Assembly: GCA_015179125.1 (NCBI GenBank)
Contig: WHVA01000135.1
Location: 1 to 64,000 of the forward strand
Direction of reading: 5' to 3'
DNA: 64,000 bases
DNA from: Gautieria morchelliformis
Lineage: Eukaryota; Basidiomycota; Agaricomycetes; Gomphales; Gomphaceae
Shown: positions 35,765 to 46,722 of the stretch, piece after piece
How positions within the stretch are numbered: position 1 is the first letter of the stretch
How the letters are laid out: each line of letters starts with the position of its first letter
Translations under genes and position numbers: made by a program
The notes under the pieces: generated by a model
Told to the model about the DNA's origin: nothing
Databases searched by the model: none
What the model saw: only the letters and a program-made list of their open reading frames with translations

Positions 35765-36226
35765 TGTCAGGGGACACCCTGTTTTCCATTTCCAGTTCCG
35801 ACTCCATTTCCGACTCCGCTTCCGGTTCCGATTCCATCTCCGCATCCGCTTTCGGGAACAATTCCGCTTCTGGGAGAACTTCCACCAGTTCCGTTCGCCT
35901 TGCCAGTTCCACTCCCATTTCCGACTTCCGCCCCGGAACAGTGTCGGAAATCAAGCGACTCGCATAATAGGTGGCATCAAGGGTCGATCAAGGGTCAGGG
36001 GGATGCAGGGTTGATGGCGGGTGCTAAGCGTTGTCCCTGGCTGCGCAGCGTAGTATAATACGGGCTCGCTGACATTGGGGGTCCTTAGACTTTTCTCTTT
36101 GGATTTCCCCTTGTCAGGTGAGAACCCCCTCTCTTGTATGCTCTGTTCATTTATACATACTTTGGATTTCCCCTTGTCAGTTGTGTGGTAGTGTGATCTC
36201 CACGACTAGCCAGGGTTGCCCTTACA
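35765..36226 (+). repeat. 3' LTR of element C
   Basis: Same sequence as the 5' LTR apart from about three substitutions. The last pol frame of C stays open across the polypurine tract into this LTR and closes near 35967, adding a Ser/Asp-rich tail encoded by the hexamer array. Confidence 0.92.
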
Positions 36227-36561
36227 GACCAGCAAATCATGCGAGTAATCGGCAAGATGAGCCCATACAAAACTCCAGGGCCTTCTGTACTCTCCAACGC
36301 AGTACTAACCCACTGTGCAGACCTGCTAACCCTCCATCTAGGGTGTATCTACCACGGGACGTTCCACCTCGACATATACCCCAAGCAATGGAGAACTACC
36401 ACCATTGCCGCTTTAAGGAAGCCAGGAAAGCCCGACTACACACTGGCAAAAGCTTACCGCCCCATTACACTGATGGACACCTTAGCCAAGCCACTCTCAG
36501 GGTGTGTAGCTGAGACGCTAACCTACTATGCCGAAGCACTCCAACTAGTGTTGCTGCCAGC
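36227..36561 (+). pseudogene. LINE reverse transcriptase fragment
   Basis: Start of a Tad-like LINE reverse transcriptase. KMSPYKTPGPSVLSNAVL is the motif before RT block 1, then ALRKPGKPDYTLAKAYRPI and TLMDTLAKPLS (block 2). About 110 residues are open, then element D begins at 36562. The catalytic FADD-type block is not present. The downstream LINE piece at 40196-41291 has the same orientation and may be the other end of the same insertion, with the middle missing. Confidence 0.75.
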
Positions 36562-36985
36562 TGTAAGGGCAACCCTGGCTGGTTGTGGATCACACTACAC
36601 ACAACTGACAAGGGGAAATCCAAAGAGCAAAGTCTAAGGACCCCCAATGTCAGCGAGCCCGTATTATACTACGCTGCGCAGCCAGGGACAACACTTGGCA
36701 CCCACCATCAACCCTGCATCCTCCTGACCTCCCTGACCCTTGATCGACCCTTGATGCCACCTATTACGCGAGTCGCTTGATTTCCGACACTGTTCCGAGA
36801 GTGGAAGCCGGAAATTGGAGTGGAACTGGCAAAGCGAACAGAACTGGTGGAAGTTCTCCCAGAAGCGGAATCATTTCTGAAAGCGGAGGCGGAGATGGAA
36901 TCGGAACCGGAAGCGGAGTTGGAAATGGAGTCGGAACTGGGTGTGGTGTCGGAACTGGAAATGGAAAACAGGGTGTCCCCTGACA
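36562..36985 (-). repeat. 3' LTR of fossil D
   Basis: 424 bp, reverse complement of the C-type LTR, directly following the purine tract of D on the minus strand. Its hexamer array has extra units relative to C (a gtgtcggaactgg repeat). Confidence 0.85.
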
Positions 36986-38031
36986 TCACCCCCCTCTAGT
37001 GTGCTGCGTCCTCGAAGCACGGGACACGAGGGATTGAAATGCCAGCAAGCGGATTCGGCGAGGGGCACCGGGGTGTGTCCTATAGAACTCATGGAGTTTG
37101 TCTGGAGGGGAGACATCTTGCTCTGGGACCCACGAATTCTCCTCATACCCATACCCTTCCCATTTCACGAGGAATTGGAGTCATCCTCGCACAAACCGGC
37201 TGTCCAGGATCCATTCCACCACATAGTGCTCTTCCCCATCTACAATTTCTGGTGGAGGTGGCGGACGAGCCTTCTGACCTGGAATTGGGTCCTCAAGCGT
37301 AGGGAGTAACTTCACCATGTTGAAGACGGGGTGGAGGCGGGACATGGACATCGGAAGTCGGACGCGGTATGCATTCCGTCCAACCCTCCGCATCACTGTG
37401 AAGGGCCCAAGGTAGAGGTGGGCAAGCTTCTGTGAAGGGCGTGTGGTGCGGATGTCACTTGCATCTAGATACACCTTGTCTCCAACTTGGTACTCCGGGG
37501 CAGGAACCCGGCGTTGGTTGTAGTACCTTGCCATGTCATCCTTGGCCTTTGCAAGGGCGGACTTGGCTTCCGAAAGGGTGGAGTCCATGCGGTCTCGGAA
37601 CTCATTGACCGTCTCGAGTCGGGAGTCAGCCTGGCGTGGTTCGAAGCCCATCCGCGGGTGTCGTCCGGAGTCAAGCATGAAGGGAGTCTGTTGTGTGGCG
37701 GAATGTACATGGTTGTTGTATTGGAATTCCGCCAGTGGAAGTAACTCATCCCAGTCATCCTGCCTCTCATTGACAAAGAGGCGGAGACATTGCTCCAACT
37801 CCTGATTGACCCGTTCCATCTGTCCGTCACCCTGTGGATGGTACGCTGTGGTGGTAGCCAGCTTTATGCCGAGCAGGCGGTAGACTCGGTCGGAAACAAC
37901 TTGCTTTGGGAGCCCATGCAACTTCCAGACATGTGCAAGGAACAGGCGGGCCGCTCCGAGGGCTGTGATCGTCGTGTGCATCGGAATGAAGTGGGACACC
38001 TTGCTTACCGAGTCCACGACATTCATGATCA

Positions 38032-38461
38032 TGTTAGCAACTTGGGGTTATGGCAGGGAAAGTTCGGTAGAGTTCTTAGAAAGCTAGAATCAAATACACT
38101 ACATGATTGTCAGTCAACATGCTATGTAAATATGAAAGATACTACTCGCCTATCTCAGTGAATTTATTGTCACTGAGAGAGGAGTACAATCCTGTCTCAG
38201 AAGGCATATACATGCACCCGGCCCTTTAGCGCCCAAGGGCTCGCGCGTCGAAGTCATTTCAAACTCCGCTGGGTGCAGCCGCCTGTGAAAATAGGAATAA
38301 CAGAATGAGCTGGAGAGATAGGGAGTGACTGGAAATTTTCGAAAATAATCAGAGAAATGAATGCATGGTACAAGAACAATGTGAGAAAGAATTGGAACAC
38401 CATACAGTAAATCGAACACATTATGCTTGATTTTGGTGCAGGAGCATAAATGCACCCAACA
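38032..38461 (-). mobile_element. Solo LTR, family F, in fossil D
   Basis: 430 bp, TGTTAGCAACTTGGGG...GCACCCAACA, inserted in the integrase of D. Flanks gatca (38027-38031) and gatcg (38462-38466) are a 5-bp duplication with one mismatch. The undisturbed site in C near 34685 supports the insertion point. Confidence 0.88.
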
Positions 38462-40195
38462 GATCGCGTCCTAGCCATGAGACTCTGGGAGTTCAACGAT
38501 GAAGTTGACACTGATGGTGTCCCAGTGGGATTTGGGAATCAGGAGTGGAACAAGTTCTCCGACGGGCGGATGTCGTTGCGCTTTGGTTCGGAGACAAAGG
38601 TCACATGTCTTCACGTACTGTCCAATGTAGCAGGACATCTGAGGCCACCAGTAATTCTGAGCCACTAACTCCAGCGTCTTCCACCTGCCAGCATGCCCAG
38701 CGACCCATGTGTCATGGTGCTGGGACACGATGCGGCAGCGGAGGTCCGCCCCACCTGGAACGTAGACCTTGCCTCTGAAATGGAGCAGTCCATCACGTTC
38801 CGACCATTCCGCTGCCCGTACAGACTGTGAGTGCCCTTTCCGAAGTTCCTCCACCGCCTTCACCACCGACTCCTCCTTCTCTCCATTCCGGTACTGCCTC
38901 CGGATGTCCCGGAGCATTTCCACTTCCGCCCCAACTGCAGTCACTCCCTCTAGGGCGCGGATTGCAAAGAGACTTGGGTGGAGCAGTGTCATATCCGCGT
39001 TGTCTCCACTTCCGCTTCCATGATCCGCATGGCGGGATAGGGCATCGGGCTTGCCCATGGTGCGGCCGGGGCGGTGGTGGAGCATGAAGTCGAACCGGGA
39101 CAGGTGTAGGGACCACCGTTCTTGTCGTCGATTCAACTTCTTAGATGTGCGGAAATACTCGAGGTTCTTGTGGTCTGTCCAGATCTCAAACCGGCATAGA
39201 GCACCCTCGAGGAAGTGTCGCCACTCCTCCAGCGCTCGGATGATTGCCAGCATCTCCTTGTCGTGGATCTCATAGTTCCACTCAACCGGACTAAGGCTTT
39301 TAGAGAAGAAGGCAATCGGATGCCATCCCCCATCATCTTCCGATGACTGTTGTGACAAGCCCGCTCTGGTAGCTGTGTCGGAAGAATCCGCCTCGACTCA
39401 ATAAGGGCGAGAGTCGTCGGGAAAGATCAGGACCGGGGCAGAAGTGATCAGCTCTTTGAGTTTGTCAAAGGAGGCCCTGGCTCTCCCCACTGCCATCCAA
39501 CCTCCTTCTTGGTGAGGTCAAAGAGGGCACGAGCATGGCAGGAGAAGTCCTTGATGAACTCCCGGTAGAAATTGACAAACCCAATGAAGGACTGGACCTC
39601 CTTCTTGCTCTGCGGCACAGGCCAATCCGATACACCCGAAACTTTGACCGGGTCCATTTCCACCTTTCCTTCCGACACAATCACCCCAAGGTACTCTATC
39701 CGCATCCGCTCAAATTCGCACTTTTCCGGCTTGAGACACAGGTTGTGCTCCCGGAGCCGTTCCAGCACTCTCCACACAACCTCCCGATGTTCCAACATTG
39801 TTTTTGTGAAGATGAGGGTGTCATTGAGGTAGACGCAGACAACCCCTTCTGCTATCATGTCACGGAAGATGTCATTCATCATCGTCTGGAACGTGGCGGG
39901 ACTATTGGTGAGGCCAAAGAACATGACCTGTGGCTCAAAGAGTCCTCGGTTGGTGGGGAATGTGGCCTTCCACTCATCTCCCTCCCGGATCTGAACATTA
40001 TTGAAGCCCCAGCGGACATCCAGCTTAGTGAAGTACCTTGCCCCATGGAGTTGTGTGATCAGTTCAGAAATGAGTGGAATGGGGTACCGGTTCTTGATGG
40101 TGATCGCATTCAAGGCCCGGTAATCCTGCACAAGTCTGAGTGAGCCGTCCTTCTTCTTGATGAAGAACACCGGAGATGCCATGGGTGACTTCACC

Positions 40196-41291
40196 AACTG
40201 ACCTACTTGATGTTCACGCTGACTTATTGCCAATCCAGCTAGCGCTAGACAAGCACACTTGCAGCGCTACCCTGCGGATGCTCACGCTGCCATCCCTCCA
40301 CCCACTACATGCACGCTTGCACAAGACCTCAAAACAGGCACGGCAACATCGCTCACCGTTGCACAACCTGCTCCGATCCCACAGCCTGACAGTTGGTGAA
40401 GTTGAAGTCATCCAGCTGACCCGACATGAGCCATCATGGATCCCACCAGTGCACACACACATAGCCAAGGATGACAAGGAGGCAATCAGGTACGACAAGG
40501 GGAACACAGCTTCAATCAAAATCTACGCAGACGGATCAAGCTATGAAGGAGGTGTTGGAGCCGCCGCCGTGCTCTTCGTCAATGGCGCACAGGGGCACGA
40601 ACTGCAACACCACTTGGGCGCTGACACATCTCACACAGTCTATGAAGCTGAAATCATCAGACTAATCCTCGCCACCACCATGCTGCAGGAACACAATTTC
40701 TTGGATGGAGTCGCCATCGCGATTGATACCCAAGCCACAATCAAAGCATTGAGCAGCCGCAAAAGCGGCCCTGGTCAACATCTCATTGACTACTTTCACA
40801 AACAGATGCAGCGAGTGACGGAAGCACACCCTGGAGTGCCCCTCAACATTCACTGGGTGCCTGGACACAAGGGAGTCAAAGGGAATGAGAGGGCCAATGA
40901 GCTGGCCAAAGAAGCGGTGAAGGGACACAGCAGCCTGGCCCCAGCCCTCCCCAGGAAACTGCAGTCACCACTACCAAGCAGCAGGTCAGCCCTCAACACC
41001 ACTTACAAAAAGCAACTGAAGATAATGGTGAGACAACTGTTTACCGAGTCCCCGAGGTATCAAAGGTTCCACGCAATCGACCCACAAGCACCATCTTCCA
41101 ACTACCGCGAGATGGTGAGCCATCAGCCACGCTTACAATCGAACATACTCATACAGTTACGGACAGGCCATGTTCAGCTCCATCGACACCTGCACAAGAT
41201 GGGCTCCAGCACCACCCCAATGTGCCCAGCTTGCCACCGGCATGAAGAGACAGTCCAACACTATCTGCTTTCTTGTATCGCATTGTCGTGA
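40196..41291 (+). pseudogene. LINE ORF2 C-terminal part with RNase H domain
   Basis: Open for about 365 codons from the D junction. RNase H domain, which removes RNA from the RNA-DNA hybrid: YADGSSYEGGVGAA (first Asp), VYEAEIIRL (Glu), AIDTQATIKAL (second Asp) and HWVPGHKGVKGNERANELA (His and last Asp/Glu zone), so all catalytic positions are visible. The C-terminal zinc-like end MCPACHRHEETVQHYLL follows. A TGA at 41289-41291 cuts it just after LLSC, where related ORFs continue, so a late frameshift is likely. The reverse transcriptase that should precede it is missing. Confidence 0.85.
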
Positions 41292-43141
41292 GGAAAGACT
41301 TATCAGCTGCGGATTCCTGTTTGACTCCATTTATCTCATGACTTCCCGCACACGAATAATGACCGTAATGTCCATTACAACGATTTCTATTCACGATTGC
41401 TCTTGTTCTAACGATCTCCCCCTTACTACCCAATCTTACTCCAAGCACCACAAGACACATGCACACACAGCCGAGCCTACAAGCCCCTCATCGAGTCCGA
41501 GCCAAGTCACACTCACCGAGTCGAGCCAAGTACAACACACCACCGCCGAGTTCCTTAGATCCCACGAGTCGAGTCGAGACATGAGTACAATTGACGAGCC
41601 GAGTACCAGGATAAACCAAGTCGATCCCATATCACGATCAGGGCGCACGACATATATTCTCCATCACCTTCGAGCCGCGTACATTATTCCTATTCAGTCA
41701 CTTTTGGGAATAATATATCAGATATATCAGGACAGATATATTTGATGACTCAGGGAGTGGGGACTCTTCGTGCACCCCTGTGCACGGTATATGCGCGAGC
41801 TGACTAAGCTCTGTGGGGTGAGTGCGTCACTGATTGATGTAGGTCACGTGACCGAGTCGAGGAAGAAACAGGTGAGAACAGAGGAACAAGGGGTCCGAAG
41901 CTTTCGCTTTCGGAACAGTGTAGTGTAGCCAGTTATAGTAGACTCTCAGCAAAGAATTAGAGAAATCTATGAAGAGATAAGCTCTGTAGCTATCAAACAA
42001 GTCTACAGTTACTTCAGGAGGTGAAACAGCAATTCTGGATTGTTCTGGATAATATTCTGGATGTTTTGTTCGTACATTTATGGTAGCTACTTATACTAAA
42101 ATAGTAGTGACTACCAGTGTTCAAGATAGTGATAGAATGGGTCAGGATAATATGGAAATGCTCCACAGGCTGCATACAGCTGTGGAGCAGGAACAATGAT
42201 GGGGATACTTGTCCTACTGACAAGTATCTAAGCTGGGACCTTGGAGCAATGTACAAAGCCCCTTTCAACATGTAATACAGCTCGTAATCAGTGTATCTGG
42301 TCAGGGGAATAGAATAGAATAGAAAACTTGTGTGTCCTGTGCTGTGTGCCTACAGCAGCCTTGGCAAGGCATTTGCCATCTCTGTACCTCTCTCCTGAGG
42401 TAGCTATTCAGTACGTCCATAGATAGGACTGTATACTGAAATCTCCATCGTGTCTGATGTCCCTGTATGGGACTATTAGTCCCATAGCAATATCTCTTCT
42501 GACCAGGGCCCAGGTGCCTGCTTTCCAGGGCAGGCACTGCTACTGGTGCATGGATTATTTCTCCCAGATGTTAGCTCAGTTAGACGATTGTATAGACCTT
42601 AGAATAATGTTTGATATAGCTATCCATTTATTTTAACAGTCACATCTACCACCCCGCCTCATCTTTTGAGCCACCACACAAGGATGTTCCCTTCCGCCTC
42701 ATGCCTAGGCCAGACCGAACAAGCGATCTGCAGCGCGGATACACGGTAGCGGCGGTACGTACGCACCTACCATACGCACAACCCTATTGCCCCCGTCGCC
42801 CATTCCTACGCACCGAGACCCCTATCCGAGTAGCTATAAGTAGTATGCCATGTACGACTGAAACAAGCACGAACCTTTCCACACTTTGTTTGACTTCGAG
42901 TTATTAGTCGAATCTCGAGCTACCTTCATCTCTTGCATCTCTATACCGAACTCAGCCTCGAGTCAAAGGCCACACCCTTACTCTATTCGAAACTTATCAT
43001 TCTGTCACGCATATGCCCGATATCAACAACCCATGATAAATATCCTCAGACGAGACGCACTTGACCTATCGAAGCTCCTTTCTGACCCCACCAGCGTAGA
43101 TTACATGTTAGATTATGTAAATGCCACCAAATGCTTCCACC
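41292..43141. other. No gene; possible single LTR at 41919-42638
   Basis: 41460-41640 is a degenerate run of cgagtc/gagcc words. The block 41919-42638 has TGTAG...TAACA ends, and next to its right end the minus strand reads gaggcggggtggtagatgtgac, which resembles a polypurine tract before a 3' LTR. No second copy and no target duplication are present, so this is only a candidate. A short (gaata)n run sits near 42308. 42650-43141 shows no recognisable gene. Confidence 0.3.
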
Positions 43142-43695
43142 CACTGGAGACATGGCAAAATTTCCTGACTTTGAAAATCAGCTGGAAATTCTGAGGATAT
43201 TCCAAATTTCTTCAAATTTCCCAGTTCAGGAAAATTTAATGTTTTGTCAAAGTTTTTTGGCTGCAGGAAATCCGTCAAAATTTTTAAAATTATCACCTAA
43301 AAATCTTGAAGAGACTGAGGAAATATTGAATTTCCTCTTCCATGAAACTAAATATTTAATAAAATTTCACCAGTTTGGAAATTCTACTGATTTCTACAAA
43401 GTTTCCCTATCAAATAATCAGGAAATCAACATTTTCATAGAATTTGCAAACTGAGGAAACCTTATTAATTATTTAGTTTCATAGAGGAGGAAATTCAATG
43501 TTTCCTGAGAGTTTCTTGAAGATTTTGAGGTGATAATTTTACAATTTTTGAAGGATTTCCTGAAGTCAACAAACTCTGACAAAACAATAAATTTTCATCC
43601 AATTTCATGAACTGGGAAATTTTGAAGAAATGTGGAATGTCCTTAGGATTTCCCATAGATTTCCAAAGTCCGGAAATTTTGCTATGTCTCCAGTG
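43142..43695. mobile_element. Foldback element with CACTG ends
   Basis: 554 bp, almost entirely two inverted arms of about 250 bp. The left end CACTGGAGACATGGCAAAA mirrors the right end, and inner words such as aaaattatcacct and gaaactaaata also recur inverted. Flanked by acc on both sides (43139-43141 and 43696-43698). CACTR termini plus a 3-bp duplication are the hallmark of CACTA/CMC elements, so this is probably a non-autonomous, MITE-like member. There is no coding capacity. Confidence 0.8.
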
Positions 43696-44340
43696 ACCCC
43701 CCCCCCCTCCCCCAACCTCCGCACCCTGATCTCCCTCTCCTCCCCAATGACCCTTAGCCCCCAGTAAGATACACATGAGCATGCATTGCTAACAGAATAG
43801 CTCTCCCCACAGGTCCTCCTGTCACACCCAGCCCGGATCCCGTCGTCGATGCACACCTGCGCGCATGCCTGTCATGCACCACGCTAGCACCCCTGAGCAC
43901 AGCCATCCGCATCAGCCCGCTCCTCCCCCGCCTCTGCTCAGAAGGAGGCCACACAGTTCCTTTTTACCTCTCTTTGTTTCTTTTCAAACGGTCTTTTTTG
44001 TACATAGACAAGACAAATCATGGGCACATTCGCACGTGTTTTGGAACATGCCCACACACCTTACTCCTTTGCTTTTTAACTATACTACAGTGAATAATCT
44101 TCAGGGGAAGTTAGTCCAGATTGGGACCTCCTTGCCTTAGGGCGTATGTTTTGTTTCATGGCCATGGACACTCGCTAGTTACATGGCTTGTATTATCCTA
44201 CATGAGCTATGGCTCAATGGATAACAATGGATTTAAAAATAAAAATAAAATAAAAAATAAAATAAAAAAAAAAGAGAAAAAAGAAAGTATCATATCTTCC
44301 CACCATGAACGCGTCAGTTCGCTCGACTTGCAACTTGTTA
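43696..44340. other. Poly-C tract and A-rich tail, no gene
   Basis: A run of about 13 C starts after the foldback element. 44230-44290 is an (aaaat)n/poly-A-like tract following non-coding sequence, which would fit the 3' tail of a plus-strand non-LTR element, but no target duplication or coding region ties it to one. Confidence 0.35.
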
Positions 44341-44344
44341 TTTG

Positions 44345-44975
44345 AAGGATGCTCACCAACCACACCCAGAACTTCTCCCAGGCATTATTGGGTGGGGGCT
44401 CGTCGTAACTGATGCAACGTCACCAGACTATGGCTTCCCAAACATAATCGTCACGACTGTACTTATGTATTGGCTTCAATCACATCCAGTCCTGCGACGA
44501 AGTCCATGTCCTGGGGCGATATAGGGCCTTGCTTGTACCACAGCTGGGCGCCGATGTACAGGACAGGAAACAGCATAAGGGTGAGGTAATTGGTTATGAA
44601 AATGTCCGTTTCCCATGCTATGGGTGCATGATGAGTGCAGTCATATATGTCTCCCACGAACAGTCACCTACCGCCTTTGAAAAATACTGCATTACCACTG
44701 AAGAAGCAGATCATGAAAGTAGCGATCATGGAATACCACACAGCATACGGCTGTAACCGCGATGCAAAAAGAAGGTTTTCCTGGGGAATGCCTTGGGTCT
44801 TGAGACCAGTGTAGAAACAAAGGTAGGTCAAACTAATGCTGAACCACGTCATCAAGCCCGCCACGGTAGTCTGCGTCAAACAGATTGAGTGGATCAAGGT
44901 TGACAATTGGTTTATGAGGATTGGTGTACCAGGTTTGCAAACCAACGAAACACTTTTCCGGACTCCGTCTTGATA
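44345..44975 (-). pseudogene. Amino-acid permease, C-terminal remnant
   Basis: End of an AAT/YAT-type amino-acid permease (12-TM plasma-membrane importer). In order on the minus strand: SGKVFRWFANL, then an intron (gtacac...gcag, ending at 44875), TTVAGLMTWFSISLTYLCF with the GLKTQGI and SRLQPYAVWYS segment, a second intron (gtaggtgact...cccatag, about 44675-44616), ETDIFITNYLTLMLFPVLY and MDFVAGLDVIEA, and finally YDEPPPNNAWEKFW. The last exon junction does not keep frame and the N-terminal two thirds is absent, so it is a truncated pseudogene. Confidence 0.75.
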
Positions 44976-44989
44976 CCCATATATGGTGG

Positions 44990-45514
44990 GGGAGGGTCAA
45001 TTATATTCAGTGACCTAAATGATGCAGACTTACAAAGGAAGCTGAAAGAAGCACTGAATGTCACAGATGCTACAGGAAGCCCACTCTTCAAGGTATAGGT
45101 AAAGCAGCTTGGGGCATTTTCAGATAAGGCCAAACCATCTTTCGGGCGATCAACTGTCCATCCTAGGAAAAATTAAAGACAGCAGCATACAAAGTGCACA
45201 GGAGCTAGTGAAAATATCACTGGACGCTGCCGACCAGGCGGAAGTAAGCAGACAAGCATTGATGACAGAGGGAAGACCTGTAATGCCAGCTCTTGAAATG
45301 CTGACATATCAGTAGGAAAGATGTATGGTTCAATAAAGATACATGGAGCTAGAACAAAGATTAGATAGGCGGACTTTCTCACGCCTACCACCACATCCAA
45401 CAATCCAAAGAACCCTTTTCCTAGCCACACGATCATCCAAACACCTCCCAGCTAATGGCTGACCACAGTCAGCGATAGCATCCAGCTTCCTCAAAAGAAG
45501 AAGCGACCAAAACG
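44990..45514. other. Unassigned; possible LINE 5' leader
   Basis: Plus-strand coding-like bits (about 44993-45100 and 45109-45315) match nothing I recognise. The last 180 bases run into the LINE ORF1 start at 45515 and may be its 5' leader. Confidence 0.3.
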
Positions 45515-46451
45515 ATGCCTCCGAGCGTCGAGCCCCAAGCGCCTGCCACATCACAAGGCCGCACAAGAGTGAGCACCATGCAGCAGGTGAACAACAAGAC
45601 CAGAGCAGAGCTGCTACTAGAGCCAAATACGTCAGTACGGATGAGGGAACAAGCTCAGCAGTACCTCGACAAACACGGATACTATGCAAAAGAAGACCCG
45701 TTGTCAGCAGAACAGCTCAGCTACGCCCTGCTGTCCCTAGCGCACAATGTCAGCGGCAAGACCTTGCAAGAGGGAGTTAGAGTGGTAGCGGTCCTGATGA
45801 TGGAGGAAGCGGCGAAAACAGTGGGGGCGGCAGTGATGAGACACGTCGAGAGAAACTTGGAGCATACCCTCATCAAGGTAGAAAGGGCAGCTGACGACGC
45901 GAGAGACCCCGCAGAGAATGCAAAGGAGGTGACAGAAGGGGCCAGCAATGTCATCGAGCACCTGAATAACATGAGACAGCAAGGAACACAGGAGGGAGAG
46001 AACGGGACCAAAGGGAATACCTATGCAGCCACACTCAGAGGTAACATACCATTGTCGCATCTAAATAACCTAGCAAAAGCAAAAGCAAAAGCTAGACAGA
46101 TACTGATAGATGCAGACCCACAAGGGGAGCAGGACACCCTATCCAAGTTGACAGAACAGGAACTAGTAGCAAAGGCGAACGAAGCAGTCAGCAATCTCGA
46201 GGAGGACCACGAATGAACAGACATAGCCTTCATCGGGGCCAAGAAATTAGCGAACAGTGGGATAGTATTCAACCTAGAAACGGAGAATGCAGCGAAGTGG
46301 GTCCAGAATAACAGAAGAACCTTTTTGAGCAAGTTCAGCGGATCGGCCACCATAAAGGATCAAGCGCTGTTGGTGATAGTCAAATACATACCGCTGAGTC
46401 ACTCACCCGACGCGATGGCGGAGATGAGGAAAATAGAGCGAGACTCGAAGC
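45515..46451 (+). pseudogene. LINE ORF1 (gag-like), second LINE
   Basis: N-terminal part of a Tad-like ORF1. ATG at 45515 (MPPSVEPQAPATSQGR), then a helical region with SAEQLSYALLSLAHNV, long Glu/Ala-rich coiled coil (EHTLIKVERAADDAR...), the TYAATLRGNIPLSHLN segment and the KAKAKARQILIDADPQ helix. A TGA at 46214-46216 interrupts it, and the same frame then continues (DIAFIGAKKLANSGI) to the LTR fragment at 46452. It resembles the ORF1 at 2-1735 in layout but covers the earlier part. Zinc knuckles are not reached. Confidence 0.75.
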
Positions 46452-46722
46452 TGTCAGGGGACACCCTGTTTTCCATTCCCAGTTCCGACTCCATTTCCGA
46501 CTCCGGTTCCGGTTCCAATTTCATCTCTGCCTCCGCTTTCGGAAATGATTCCGCTTCTGGGAGAACTTCCACCAGTTCTGTTCGCCTTGCCAGTTCCACT
46601 CCAATTTCCAACTTCCGCTCTCCGAACAGTGTCGGAAATCAAGCGACTCGCGTAATAGGTGGCATCAAGGGTCGATCAAGGGTCAGGGAGGTCAGGGGGA
46701 TGCAGGGTTGATGGCGGGTGCC
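46452..46722 (+). mobile_element. Partial C-type LTR
   Basis: First 271 bp of the C-type LTR, starting exactly at TGTCAGGGGACACC and stopping after gatggcgggtgcc. It cuts the LINE ORF1. The sequence on the right is unrelated to ORF1, so no target duplication can be read. Confidence 0.8.

Larger units (their letters stand above)
30030..36226 (+). mobile_element. Ty3/gypsy element C with both LTRs (chromodomain type)
   Basis: 6.2-kb element with two 462-bp LTRs (30030-30491 and 35765-36226) that differ at about three positions by eye, so it is the youngest element here. Internal parts in order: gag (about 30560-31690), protease (near 32120-32380, VDCGATGQFM), reverse transcriptase (about 32900-33600), RNase H (about 33860-34130), integrase with the HHCC zone near 34440-34560 and core near 34620-35000 (FIVELPESHGYDAIM), and a chromodomain (about 35520-35690, FLVKWEGYGYEENSW). 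A purine tract (about 35751-35764) precedes the 3' LTR. It looks nearly whole, with roughly five breaks. The outer flanks (gccgt and gacca) do not form a target duplication. Confidence 0.9.
36562..40195 (-). mobile_element. Ty3/gypsy fossil D (C family), RT to 3' LTR
   Basis: Minus-strand relative of element C lying between two LINE pieces. In its own order: reverse transcriptase (from about 40195), RNase H, integrase, chromodomain (about 37200-36990, FLVKWEGYGYEENSW), purine tract (tagagggggg on its strand) and 3' LTR (36562-36985). Gag, protease and 5' LTR are not present. A family F solo LTR is inserted at 38032-38461. It is broken in about three or four places and close to C in sequence, so moderately young. 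Confidence 0.85.
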
